This document shows positions 1-11,614 of a DNA stretch of 64,000 bases, in pieces (within the stretch, counting starts at the first letter, position 1; each line of letters begins with the position of its first letter). The notes under the pieces were generated by a model. That model saw only the letters and a program-made list of their open reading frames with translations, had not been told where the DNA came from and ran no database searches. Where the stretch lies: the NCBI GenBank assembly GCA_024138025.1, contig JAMXBD010000110.1, positions 1,178,001 to 1,242,000 on the forward strand, written 5' to 3'. Origin of the DNA: Combretum micranthum. Lineage: Eukaryota > Streptophyta > Magnoliopsida > Myrtales > Combretaceae. The position numbers were made by a program, and so were the translations under genes.

Positions 1-2043
1 AGACATAGTCTACTGCTATAAGTATGCACTTGTTCTCATAAGATGGTGGAAGTAGACCAATGAAAACTATGCCCCAAGTCAAAAACCTCACATCCTAGGA
101 TGTAATTTTAAGGCATTTCATCCCTTCTTGATGTATTTCCAACTCTTTGGCATTGATCACAAAGAGAGACAAAATGATGTGCATCCTTAAATATGGATGG
201 CCAATAAAAACAGGCCTCCAACACTTTGTAGGCAGTATGGTTGGCATTGTAGTGGCCACCAACAGGGCCTGAGTGATAGTCTCCCAAAATCTTCCATCCC
301 TCAGCATACGAGACACACCGACAAATCATATGATCTACACAGACCCGAAAGAGGAATGGATCTTCCCAATAATAGTGCTTGAGGTATGAGAAAACCTTTT
401 TCCTTGCATGATAATTCAAGTCACCAGGGGAAACTCGTGTAGCAAGATAGTTTGCTATATCAACAAACCAATGTAGCTCTATGATTGCCGTGTCAAAAGT
501 TGACAAACACATACAACTTTTCTTTAGGAAATTCATCGTTTATGTCCTCTTCCTTCTATTCATCTCAGTGTGGATCTTCTAGCTTTCATAAATGATCAAC
601 AGCTAAGTTCTTTGCTCCCTTCTTATCATGGACTTCTAGGTCGAATTCCTGTAGAAGCAGTATCCACCGAATCAATCTGGGTTTTGCATCAGTCTTGGAT
701 AATAACAACTTAAGCACCGAGTGATCAGTGTAAACAATAACTTTCGACAATACAAGGTAAGGTCGAAACTTATCAAAGGCAAAGACTACTGCCAATAACT
801 CCTTTTCTGTAGTAGCATAATTTTTCTATACACTATTCAATGTCCTACTAGCATCATGAATTGGCTTGAAGTGCTTGTCATGTCTTTGGCCAAGGACCGC
901 CCTGACTGCAAAGTCACTCGCATTACACTTAAGCTCAAATGGGAGGTTCCAGTTAGGAGCAATCATAATGGCAACTTGTGTCAGTTTCTCCTTCAACAAA
1001 CCAAAAGCTTCCAAACAATATTGATTGAATTCAAAAACCACATCCTTCTCCAAAAGCTAGTAAGCAGTCGGGCAATTTTGGAGAAGTCTTTTATAGATCA
1101 CTTGTAGAAGCCTGCATGTCCCAGAAAGCTGCGGATAGCTCTTACTGATGTGGAAGGCGGCAATCTTGCAACAACTTCCACCTTGGCCTTATCCACTTCT
1201 ATTCCTCTTTGTGAAACCTTGTGCCCAAGTACTATGCCTCCTTTGCACATGAAATGGTACTTCTCCCAGTTAAGCACCAAATTGGTCTGCTCACAGCGGA
1301 TCAATACTTTCTCTAGATTGGCTAAGCATTGTTCAAGAGTCCCTGAAGACTGAAAAATCATCCTTGAACACTTCCATTATGTCTTCTACCAAATCTTCAA
1401 AAATACTTAACATGGACCATTGAAATGTGGCGGGTGCATTACAAAGTCCAAACGATATCCTTCTATAAGCATAAGTGTCGTAGGGACATGTAAATGTCAT
1501 CTTTTCTTGGTCCTCAGAGGCAATAGGGATTTGGAAGTATCCCGACATGCCATCTAGATAGCAATAATACATGTGGCCTGCAAGCCTTTCAAACATCTGA
1601 CCAATGAAAAGCAAGGGGAAACGGTCCTTCCTGGTGACTTCATTCAATTTTCTGTAATCGATGCAAAAACGCCAACCAGTAATCGCCCTCATAAGAATGG
1701 ATTCATTCTTTTCATCAGGAACCACATTCATGCCCCTCCCCTCTTTTTTAGGTACCATTTGGGTTGGACTCACCCATGTACTATCAGAAATCAGATATAT
1801 CAATCCAGTATCCAGAAGCTTTATGACTTCCTTCTTCTCTACTTCCTTTATATTAGGATTAAGTCGTCTCTGAGATTGGATGACCAACTTAAATCCCTCT
1901 TCCAGTAAAATCTTATGAGTGCATAAGGATGGATTGATACCTTTTATGTCTTCTATCTTCCAGGCGATGGCACATTTACGTGCTTTGAGAACTTTCAACA
2001 ATTGTTGCTTACACTCACTAGATAATGCCGACGCAATAATCAC
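1..2043 (-). pseudogene. RT, RNase H and integrase N-terminus of the Athila-type element
   Basis: RT spans 2043-1333 with fingers (VSPTQMVPKKEG), WRFCIDYRKLN, LDGMSGYFQIP, SFGLCNAPATFQ and the catalytic box written FKDD in place of the usual FMDD. A frameshift near 1345 moves the thumb into another frame (1361-1098, LVLNWEK to SFLGHAGF). RNase H is split (1053-826 and 795-586, [21 protein letters not shown]). The integrase zinc-binding segment (536-108) keeps the H-H-C-C layout with GHYNANHTA and CDQCQ. The two catalytic aspartates of RT remain, but the reading frame is broken at least four times. It continues past position 1. Confidence 0.92.
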
Positions 2044-2476
2044 AGGAAGTTTGGAATTTTATTTCAAGAATGCATATTCAAGATGCTCAGGAAGCTGCTT
2101 CAATTCAAGTACAGGTGGCTCTTCAATAGATGGTTTCAACCGCACTTCATTATCTAGCTTGAGTTCCTCAAACCCCTTTTTAGACAAGAATTTCTCCGCA
2201 ACATCCAACTCTATGACAATTTTCTCCACCTCCAGATCCATTATTTCCTTCCTCTTGTCAGAAATCAATCTCAATTCTACCTTGTCTCGTGAAAGAATCT
2301 CCTCAACATGTTCAGCCACTAAAGAATCTATAATATCAATAGAATAACATGAATCATCAAACCCCATGGATTGCTTCAATGCTATAGCCACAGTAACCAC
2401 AAATTCCTCATCTCATCCTGAGAGTGAGTTTTCCCTCTTCTACATCAATGATAGCTCTAGCAATTGCCAAGAAAGG

Positions 2477-2827
2477 TCATCCCAGGATTAAGGGAACATC
2501 TCCCTTTTCATCAATGTCAAGAACTATAAAGTCCATTAGATAAATAAAATTACCGACTTTTACTAGCACATCCTCAATGACTCCTCTAAGGATCTTTATA
2601 GAAGGGTCCGCCAATTGAAGAATCACACGAGTTGGTGTGGGATCCACCAAGCACAATTTCTGAAAGAATGAATAGGGCATTAAGTTAATACATTCCCTCA
2701 AGTTAGCTAGGGCCTTCTCCACAGATAACTCTCCCACTGTGCATGGTATGATGAAGCTTCTAGGATCCTTCAGTTTAGGAGGCAGCTTGTTTAGAATGAT
2801 TGAGGAGCAATTTGCTCCTATCTCCAC
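2477..2827 (-). pseudogene. Aspartic protease region of the Athila-type element, catalytically dead
   Basis: The 116-residue segment contains KALANLRECINLMPYS, where Athila proteases normally read CDLGASINLMP. The catalytic D-L-G is therefore N-L-R: the aspartate is replaced by asparagine and the glycine by arginine. The flanking ADPSIKILRGVIEDVLVKV and FIVLDIDEKGDVPLILG segments fit the protease fold, with the flap and the conserved ILG near the end. A linker of poor conservation (2400-2059) separates it from the RT. Confidence 0.88.
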
Positions 2828-3199
2828 AGTTGATACATCTTTAGCTTCCGGTTGTTGGATGGGAGCTCCTTGAGGAACTTGGTATATTTGGGCATTTGTG
2901 AAAGGGCTTCCATAAATGGAATATTGATGTGAAGTTGCTTGAACAAATCTAAAAACTTCCCAAACTGCTCCTTGTCCTTGCTTTAGTTTAGATGGGTATG
3001 ATAAGATATCCTTGGTGTGTATTCCTTCACCACTGGAGGTTGTTTCTTGGCTGGTGTGGAGACTTCCTTCTTAGAAACTTGACCTTTTTTACATGTCTTC
3101 TTAGGCACTGCTGCAGGATCTTCCCTACTTCTACCTAGCAACTCTTTGCCACTTCTCAAGCTAATAGCATTAGCTTGTTCCTTAGGATTGTTCTCAGTG

Positions 3200-4538
3200 T
3201 TGCTCGGAAGGGAGCCCGTTTAACTTTCTGAAAGCATCTTGTCTAGCTAGCCAATTTGCTTTTCCAAATTGTGAATCGAGGCTTCTTGATTCTTATGACT
3301 TGCATTTGAACTTTGTATGAACTGAGTCAATAACTCCTCCAAATTTGATTTCTTTTCTGGCTGGGGTTGTTGATTTGAAGATGATGGCATTTGTTGATAT
3401 GGTGGGATCTATGGCCTATGAAAACATGGTGGGAAATTTGGCCTCGGTGAACTTTAATTGCTCTAGGAGAAATTAGGATGATTTCTCTATCCTGGGTTGT
3501 AAGTGTTGTTGAATGGATTATTTTGCTGCCTATTTTGATTCCCCAAATAATCCACCTGTTTAAGCTATTCTAGATGATAACCATTGTCAGATGTCCCCTT
3601 CATGATAAAATTGTGGGTACGGTGGTTGTTGATTCTTGATGCTCATAACTTGGGTGCTAAGGGCATGCATTTTAGCAACTAGGGAGGTAAGCAAATCTGC
3701 CTCATATACCCCAGTGACTCTTTGCTTCCCACGGTTGTTTCCCCACTTCAGGAGTTTTTGAATTTAAAGTACCACTAGCAGATGCATCAACAAGCTAGCG
3801 AGTCATTTGATTCAGACCATTATAAAATGTTTGAACTTGCAACCATGGTGGAAGTTGGTGGTGAGGACATTTTCTGAGGAGCTCTTTCCATTGTTTCCAA
3901 GCATTAAAGAGAGTTTCATATTCATTCTAACAAAAAGATGAAATGTCATTCCTGAGCTTAGCAGTCTTGCAAGGTGGGAAATAGTTATCCAAGAACTGCT
4001 TCACTATTTCATACCATGTAGTAAGTGCTCCTGGTCACAATGATGTCAGCCAAATCTTTCCTTTCCCTCTTAAGGAGAAAGGGAACAATTTAATAAGAAT
4101 GGCATCATCATTCACGCCATTCATCTTGCAAGGCCCACATATCTCTAAAAATGTTTGGATGTGAGAGTGGGGATCTTCATCTGGTAGACCATCAAGCTGA
4201 GAGTACTACTATAGAAGTTGAAGCATCGTCCCCTTTATCTCAAAATTATTTGCCCCAGTTAAAGGCTTCACAATGGTAGGCCCAGTGCCTTGTAGAGAAG
4301 GTCTTGCATAATCCATGTTTGTCATTAGTACATTTGGATATACCATATTGAACTCTTGCTTGCGTTCTTCTTCTTGGTCTTCGAAACCCAACTCTTCTTC
4401 ACTTCTCAAATCCAATGCTCTTCCCTCAATATTTGCTTTCCTAGAAGTGTTGGCAATTGTATTCTTTCTAATCTTTGTAAGTATCCTCTCAATCTCAAGA
4501 TCCAAAAGAGTTATAAATGAAGAAGAACTCCTGGTCAT
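3200..4538 (-). pseudogene. gag of the Athila-type element, broken
   Basis: The N-terminal part (4538-4209) opens MTRSSSSFITLLDLEIER, like the start of Athila gag, and runs into a GANNFEIK segment typical of the capsid start. Downstream the frame is interrupted by stops and shifts, but recognisable pieces persist, for example DEDPHSH, FPFSLKGK and, at about 3380-3240, a heptad-like stretch ending NLEKQIG just before a stop. Gag forms the retroelement capsid. This copy cannot make a full-length product. Confidence 0.85.
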
Positions 4539-4680
4539 ACACTACAAAGGAGACACAAAAGATTAGAATTCCAAATGTAATTCCTTGAGAGAAAGAAACA
4601 AAGACAAAAGAAAAGAAAGAAGGAAAAGAAAAAGAATGACTAAAGTAATAGCTACTAAGGCTTTCCTAATATTGCCACAT

Positions 4681-4697
4681 CCTCAGTAACAGTGCCA
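4681..4697 (-). promoter_or_regulatory. Decayed primer binding site of the Athila-type element
   Basis: Minus strand TGGCACTGTTACTGAGG lies a few bases inside the inferred LTR end. Athila elements usually carry a site complementary to tRNA-Asp, of the form TGGCGCCGTTGCCGGGG as I recall it. The differences are all C-to-T or G-to-A, as expected from deamination of methylated cytosines. Position and partial match support the call. Confidence 0.6.
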
Positions 4698-4704
4698 AAA
4701 AATT

Positions 4705-6155
4705 TGATGTGTGTGATCATTAAGCTTTAAATTTATAGTCTCATTAATCCTAGACCCACACAAGACAGTGCACCTATCGTGTAATATAGAAATTAATTCA
4801 GATATCATCCTAGGGATCTATGTGCAGCTACTAGTAATAACGCGTTAACGATCATCTAGCCGAATAAAATTTAAGATATATGCTAAACTTCCTACTAATT
4901 CTAACTAAAAGCATGTCCAAAAGCTTTAGATGAAAGATATGTGCAAATTTGTCAAGATAAATCAATTCACAAACAATGCCCTTAGCTTTGATCAACCCTA
5001 GCCCCCTTCATCTTTAAAGGTTGATTCAATTGAACAAAACTTGATCTTGAACTATTGATTAGATTAATTACTCTCTTCAAGTTAACTAACCCCTAACCAT
5101 AATTGCAAAAGTAGGAATTTCTTCCTTCACAATTATCAAACTAGAATAGCATGGAGATTATGAATCCTAATTGATAGAACGTTGGAAAAACCCTATTTTT
5201 AGGTCGATTATACAACTTCTTTACCCATGAGAGATCAAACCCATTAATTAAAATCTTCTTTCAAATTAACAAGAATTAAGTTTGTAATAACTTACGGCTA
5301 AAATCATCACAAACAAAAATATAAATCATGAAGTAAACTCAAAATCAAACTTTAATTAATAAATAAGTCAATACATGAAGGCCAGGGTTTCTGAAAATCT
5401 AGGGCATACACAACTACTCTTCCATGAAGAGATTAACAACAACAATAAGTATAATGGAAGAAAAAGGAAAGATCATGATGATAAAACCTTTGGTAGAAGT
5501 GATGTTTGCGAATCTCCAAGTTGTAGCACGGATTTCTTCTTCAAAAAGCTCTCCAAAATATGTTTTAGGATTCTTAGATGGAAATACAAGTGAATGAGTG
5601 CTAAAATAACAAAACAACGCGCGGATATATATATATATATATATACTGGCTTGTATACGACCCGTGTACGTCGAGGTAGTGTACTCATTAACTTCGCGCG
5701 TTTTTCCTTTTTGGCATATATAAATGACTTATTATGACAACTGGTGTATGTCGGGTCGTGTATCTTGTAACTTCGAATTTTTTTTCAATTTTTCTCCTTC
5801 AAAAGTATACGAATGGCATAAAATTACTAGTGTATAGACAACAACTCCACAAAAGGCTCCAAAGCTCTCCAAAATTTTAGTTTCTTTTATTAATAATCCT
5901 TTGAAAAGCCTCATCCTTCTATGATTGTCCCTGAAACATATAATTAATTCAATAAACATCCTTTTCTTCACTAGATTAATCAAATAGCATATAAAATATG
6001 CTTAATATTGCACCAACAATAAGAGTCTTAGGACACTTATCATAAAGTCAACAGAACAGACTCAAATGAGGAATAGGAAACCCTATCTCAAATAGAAACA
6101 AAACTATAACTTAAAGAGATACACTCCCATATGTTAAATTAGAGGGTTCGTATCA
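4705..6155 (-). repeat. 5' LTR of the Athila-type element
   Basis: The boundaries are inferred from a TGAT...ATCA inverted terminus: on the minus strand it begins TGATACGAACC at 6155 and ends CACATCA at 4705, directly before a primer-binding-like site. The length is 1451 bp, within the usual Athila LTR range. It holds an AT microsatellite (5625-5645) in TATA-like position and repeated CGxGTGTAC-type blocks (5650-5750). The short reading frames inside are not genes. The outer end at 6155 is less certain, as no second LTR is available for comparison. Confidence 0.7.
5625..5645. repeat. (TA)n microsatellite inside the LTR
   Basis: An uninterrupted TA run of about 21 bases, flanked by CGCGCGG on one side and CTGGCTTG on the other. 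Its place in the LTR would suit the core promoter region of the element. Confidence 0.85.
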
Positions 6156-8559
6156 AATTTTGATTAGAAAATGTATTATACAAATTACTGAAAATCATAT
6201 AATAAATTTAGAATTAATAAGCAAATTATGTTTATGACATGTTGGGCCTTTATGTACAAGATATATGTGTTTGTGTTTTTGCCTGTGTGTTGCAATATGA
6301 TACAAACATATTTTAAGCCATGATTTCTTTAGAATTTGTTACAGTTCAAAAAATTAAAGCTGTAGAACTCTTTTTAAGCGTTTTTATAGCATTTTGAATC
6401 ATCTCAAACAGAGTCCGGATTAGAGAGATATACCTAAAATTTGAAACATTGACAAGTTGTATCAAATGATCTGAACTTGTTGGCAAGAAGTACAAACCTT
6501 TTAGAGTATGTAATGCTCAAGTGACGCTGAGCACTCCAAATGGTCTAGACTAGTTGCAAAAGGTTGACCTATTGTGTTTTTCAACTAGTAGTTGGAGAAT
6601 TTAACACCTGACCATTTACAATGTTTTTAGGGGCCACGGCTAGGAGTTTTAGATGGCTTATAAATACAATTGTTTGATTAGTTGGAGGGTATTGATAGAG
6701 CCCATAAATTACAATTAATTCTTGCAAGTACTCTCTAAAAAGGTTCATTTTTTGTGTTATTTAGTGAAGTGGGAGAAAAAGTATAGTGTCTCTAGCCATA
6801 TAATTTGCAATCTCTCGTAAAGATACTATGCTAAAGTTTATGAATGATTATTTAGTAGAATCTTAAAGTGTCATTGAGTTTATTGTAAAAGCACAACTCA
6901 AGTGTGTTGTTGTTTATGTTTGTATTGTTTGTAGCTCCAGTAGAGAATTGTGTTTGTTGATTGTGAATGAAATGTGAAGCCCTCCTTGAGTGAGGTATTG
7001 ATTGTGGGCTGTAGAGATTAGGAAATGGGCTGAACTCCATATGAAATCCTTTGTAATATTCTCTATACCTATCTCTTTATTACTATTGTTATTTACTTTG
7101 TTGTTTGTGCATTAATTAGGCATTAACACTTAAAAAAAATGAAAATTAGTTCATTAGGTGTTATTAGATTTTAATAGCATAGTTGTTGAATTGATACCTT
7201 AATCAAGAGATTGGAATTTTAATAGAGTGATCGAACCTTAAGAAGTCCAATCAAAACCATAACCAATCATAATTTGTAGCATGAGAGCAACATTTGAGAG
7301 AACCACAATATAGTAGCATAAGGTTCCAAAAACCTTGAAGTCATAACAAAACCAAACATAAAGATCATACAAATTCAAGAATTAGGGTTTCTATACAACA
7401 ATTTTGGGAATTAGAGATTCTTCACACCTTTAACAATTTACTTAAAAAAAAGGGGCTTTTATAGAGCAACTTCTAGAATTAAGGTTTCAAATTGCAAGGT
7501 TAGAGGTTTGGCTCCCTTCTATTTATCCTCTCTCTTGATTTGTCCTCTCGTCTATTCGTTCACAATGTAGGAATTAGGGTTTTCAGTCCAAAATTACTCG
7601 ATCTGCTCACTCCTCTCAAACCTAATTTCTTTCCTACCTAATAATGTTAGCTTAAGTAATTACTATCGTCCTTTGTTTATCTTATATTTTTTTTTACCCC
7701 TTTAAAAATTGGATTTCATGTTTTAAAGCTTTCCAAGGTGTCATTTCCATGTAAAATCGATGGATTCTTTGCCTACTCATTGCATGAAACATGGAAGTAC
7801 GCCATTGGACATTTCATCCATATCTATAAGCATTTTAATGGTGTTATATGAGGTCTTAATCGTATGCATAAAAAGATTATGAAGATATTAAATTAATCAA
7901 TTTTAAAGTTTAGATACTCAATTGTATATTTTGTAAAATTTCAAATATTATTTATCACGTTAACTAATATACTTTTTAATCATTTTAAATATAGATTCTT
8001 TATCCAAATCTATCTCTTAACATTAATTCTCCCCGGCAAAGTTTTCCTGATGTCCGATCGGCTTATACTTCAAAGACCCTCTTTTAGGTAATGACTAGGT
8101 GTTGAAATCGATTATGGAGTGCTTTTGGATATCTTACATGTGCTCTACCCTCATGATTCGGACATATAGTGGATTTTCACATCAAAACTTAAGGTATGAC
8201 GCTTATCCAGAAAGTTCAAACAGTAGTCTACTAATATCTAAAGTTCAATAGGATCCTTAGCAATTGTCCCTAATACAAAATGTGAGATCCCCATAACAAC
8301 AGGGAAAAGAAAAAGTTAAAATCGTTAGTTTAAGAATTCTCTGTCTCAAAAAGAAAAACCTCGTTATAATATAATGCAAAACAAAATGGTATTCATAAAT
8401 CAAACCGGATGATCCATCATTAAATTTAACAAAACTGATTCCATCAGTTATTCAAACTATTTAAATTCATATTTAATTGTTATTACATCATTAAATTATT
8501 TAATATATCGATTATTATATTTATCTAATCCTTTGGATGATAGTTCATTTAGTTGTTTA
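6156..8559. other. Gene-free stretch
   Basis: AT-rich sequence without a convincing reading frame, RNA gene or assignable repeat. The longest open frames are under 65 codons, have no family resemblance and no coding bias. It may contain old repeats too diverged to recognise by eye. Confidence 0.6.
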
Positions 8560-8670
8560 CATGGTTCAGGTTGGAACCGAACCGTGCAGGCCGGTTCCAG
8601 AACCGGCAAGGAACCGTTGGTTCCGGGCTGGTTCCATGGTCTGGAACCAGCGATTCCAATCCGGTTAAAA
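8560..8670. repeat. GGTTCC/GGAACC-rich cluster
   Basis: GGTTCC and its complement GGAACC alternate, with CCGG joints, followed by a run of 11 A. The alternating orientation gives strong self-complementarity. Similar low-complexity clusters occur in many plant genomes near hAT-type relics, but no terminal repeats or target duplication could be fixed here. A related cluster lies at 9735-9800. Confidence 0.55.
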
Positions 8671-8689
8671 AAAAAAAATGACCGCATGC

Positions 8690-8935
8690 TGTGACTGAAC
8701 TCTCAATAATTCCACCAATTGTAATAGATCATATTTTGACAATAATAAATGTTATTATATATTGAACTTTTCTTACTTAGATTCAAAAGAAACCAAACCA
8801 GTTCTCGAAAAAAAAAAAATGATGCGGCTAAACTCCCAATAATTCCACCTATTTTAATAGATCATAATTTGACAATAACAGATATTATTATATATCAAAC
8901 TTTTCTCACTTAGATCCAAACGATATTAAACATAT
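8690..8935. repeat. Diverged tandem dimer, period 133 bp
   Basis: Two adjacent copies share the order AATAATTCCACC, TAATAGATCATA, TTTGACAATAA, TTATTATATAT, AACTTTTCT and CTTAGAT. The first AATAATTCCACC begins at 8705 and the second at 8838. Each copy is preceded by an A-run and a GCGG/GCATG motif. Mismatches are scattered. This is a local segmental duplication of unknown origin. Confidence 0.8.
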
Positions 8936-9316
8936 ATTTTAACTTATAAATTTATGAAACCTATTAAATAAAAAAAAAAAGAAATAGGAATGCGGACCAT
9001 AAATTTAAAAATAGTCTACAAGAAAAAAAAAATTCTTTTGGCCAAAGCAGGGTTGAGGTAAATCCAAAAAATATCTATAAATAATAAACCTTAGTTTGAC
9101 TTTTGTTATTGTTTTTCTTGACTGCTAATGTGTTTGTAATATTTGCTATTGTTGAATGTAAATTATCGTATCGTTATGAGTTATGCAGCTAGTTTGACTG
9201 GGTGAGGATGCAAGCATACTTCTGAAATATTTGCGAAAGCATTTAATTTAGCTTTGATAGTTTTGGTGTGTAAATCTTTAACGTAATATATTTTCAACTT
9301 TATTTCCAACAAAGAA

Positions 9317-9333
9317 GGGGGGGGGGGGGGGGG
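9317..9333. repeat. Run of 17 G in a G-rich segment
   Basis: An uninterrupted G17 is followed within 30 bases by GCGGGGGG and GGGG blocks (to 9358). It could form a G-quadruplex on this strand. It is also the kind of homopolymer whose length is often wrong in assemblies. Confidence 0.85.
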
Positions 9334-9734
9334 AGGCGTGCGCGGGGGGAAGGGGAAGGAAGCAAGGAAATTGGTCATTCATGTTTTTTATTGTGTTATG
9401 ATGTTTGGTTTTGAGGATTATCGGGTATTGTACAAACTCAAATTCTTCCCAACGCGTTCCTGTCCTGTGAGTACATGTGAATGATGTTTATATCTTTTCA
9501 TAATTATATACATATATATATATGTTTGATTTTAGTCTTAAAAGTTGGGACTAAATATAATTTCCTAGGATGTCCCAAATGGATAAAACCAAGAAGAATA
9601 AATAAATTTGGAGGCTTTATTTTGTTTTTTTTTCGGTTTCATCTTTTTATTTGGATTTTTTTTCTTAATTTTTTTCATTTCTAACTAAGGTTGGTCGTTG
9701 GAGTTAGAGGAGGGGTAAAAAAAAAATGGTTCAC

Positions 9735-9800
9735 TAGTTCGGAACCGGACCGAGATTCCTGGTTCCAGTTCGGTCTAGTTCCAAACCGGCGGCCACGTCT
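9735..9800. repeat. Second GGTTCC/CCGGAAC cluster
   Basis: Contains CGGAACCGGACC, GGTTCCAGTTCGG and TTCCAAACCGGCGG after an A-run, and resembles the cluster at 8560-8670 in motif and A-run placement. The two may be the ends or copies of one decayed element, but no terminal inverted repeat was found. Confidence 0.5.
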
Positions 9801-11600
9801 TGTCTCATTGACAAACATAAAAGTTCCACAACATTGTAATTGTAAAAAAAAAAAGAAAAAAGAAAAAAATCATGTCACATGAGACGGGGCAATTTGAAAT
9901 TTTGAATGGAAAGCGAAGGCTTATGTCCACCTAAATTTTGCATCGATTCGATGCCATGCTGTATCCTTCTCATCAGATTTTTTTCCCTTTTAAGCTTTTC
10001 ATTTTCAACGTAACAGCAGGTCTCTCTCTGGCATCCTATGTAAAGCGTCACCTGAAAACAACAATGAGTTGGAATTAGTAAAAGAGAAAACAATAATCCA
10101 AACTAGAAAAAATAATTAAAACTATGATCCGATTCCATCCAATGCCTCATGAGGACCCTTTCAACCCCTCCCATTTTTCTAATCTTCAAGACTCATTCAA
10201 CATTTTTAAAACCCCCTATCATTTTGATAGGCTTCAGGTTGTGGTCTTTTGATTTGTCTCCGGTTCGTTTACAGTTTTATTTTATATGTCATGTTCTTAA
10301 GGAAAACAACAACATCCAATGAAACACGATTTTACTCGACCAATATTTTCAATCAAATACGACGTAAGGTCGATATTATTTGTCACCTAGTAAACGAAGA
10401 GGTGATTCTACTTTTTCTTAAGACTTAATTAAATTTAATGGATGAATGATGATTTGGTATAAAATATAGATGATTTCTATTTCAGTTACTCGCTCTTTTA
10501 TGAATTGATTTTGCTTAAGATGTGGTAGGGAGAAAATAGATAAGGAATGGCGTGAACTATTTATCTTCTTGGCAGATTACAAAATAGCATTGTAGTGGAA
10601 GAAATTGTTTCAATTTGAAGGAGTAATTACAATTTTTTAAAGTTGCCAATACAAGAATACTAACCACAATTGCTTAGCGAAATAAAAGATTGCATAGCAG
10701 TGCCAATATAATAAAGAATGGTGAAAATGCACCCAAAAAAAAAAGAATATATAAATAAAGGAAGAACATTATAGGGTTAAATTCAAATAGAGAATCAAAG
10801 TTTCCAATATCAATATCATGAAATTTTATGGTATCGTCACTATCCAACGGCTCACATCATATCCAACTGTGATCGAATCACTAAAATAGTAAATATTTTA
10901 ATTATTATATTTATTTTAATGGTTAGATGGTTGACTGGACATCTCGTTAATATGACCATTCATTCTGAGTGGTTCAAAGAATCCTGTCATGTGGTCTTTT
11001 AATACCATTAATTGAATTGATGTAATATGTTTACAGAATAGTAAAGTGATCTTTTATTATAATTACTTATTAATACTCTATCTTAACCACTTGAAATCGA
11101 TCTCTCTTTAAAATGATCCGCTAACCTTCTAATTTTTCCAAAAAGAAAACCCATAGCCTCCTCTAAATTTAAAGCTACAATCATTGAAGTAAATAATTTA
11201 TCTTTCCACTAATAAAGGACCTCTCCCGCCAGTTTGGGCATGATGAACACCAAATCCTAAACAATATAAATCATATGAACATAATTAATTAGAAAGATAC
11301 TATTTTTCAACCTTAAATTGGTCTACGTCATATGCCTAGAGTTTTATATAGTAGAATAATAAAAAAGATATGTATTTTTAGTTTTCTACCGTTTATCTTT
11401 TCTTTATTCAAGTTTTTAATTTTTTTTCCATTCTTTTATTTGACTATATAATATTTTTCTAAACATACGTCGACAATTCGAATAGAAGGATAAAAAAAAA
11501 AAACCAAAAATCCTAATAACAAATGCATGAAGATTGTGATTCTGTTTAGTATTACCTAATTATTTTTATAAGCATGATAGTTTTGGCATGTGTGGTAACC
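9801..11600. other. Gene-free stretch with one dispersed-repeat copy
   Basis: No gene was recognised. The segment 10800-10920 is a minus-orientation copy of a dispersed repeat also seen at 34920-35045 and 41920-42005 (see those entries). The remainder is AT-rich with short A and T runs. Confidence 0.6.
10800..10920 (-). repeat. Dispersed repeat, copy 1
   Basis: Its reverse complement reads ACTATTTTAGTGATTCGATC, then ACAGTTGGATATGATGTGAG and CCGTTGGATAG. It matches 34934-34985 in the plus strand (ACTATTTTAATAGTG, ATCACGGTTGGATATAAATG, TGAACCATTAAATA). The shared block is about 50 bp and looser similarity extends beyond it. No terminal repeats were identified. Confidence 0.65.
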
Positions 11601-11614
11601 AACTCACCAAGTGA

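Larger units (their letters stand above)
1..6155 (-). mobile_element. Athila-type Ty3/gypsy retrotransposon, decayed, truncated by the window start
   Basis: Read on the minus strand the order is LTR (6155-4705), primer binding site, gag (from 4538), protease (about 2827-2477), reverse transcriptase (2043-1100), RNase H (about 1053-590) and the integrase zinc-binding domain (536-108). The integrase core and 3' LTR lie outside the window. The order and wording of the RT region (LVLNWEK, LGHKVS, RGIEVDKAK, SFLGHAGF) are those of plant Athila/Tat gypsy elements. Every domain is broken by stops or frameshifts, and the protease has lost its catalytic aspartate, so this copy is not autonomous. The TSD cannot be tested because the other end is missing. 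Confidence 0.93.

Noticed and set aside
9309..9360. Relationship of the G-rich run to the C-run of the copia LTR
   Set aside because: The reverse complement shares only the homopolymer and a GCGCG word; the flanks do not match the LTR.
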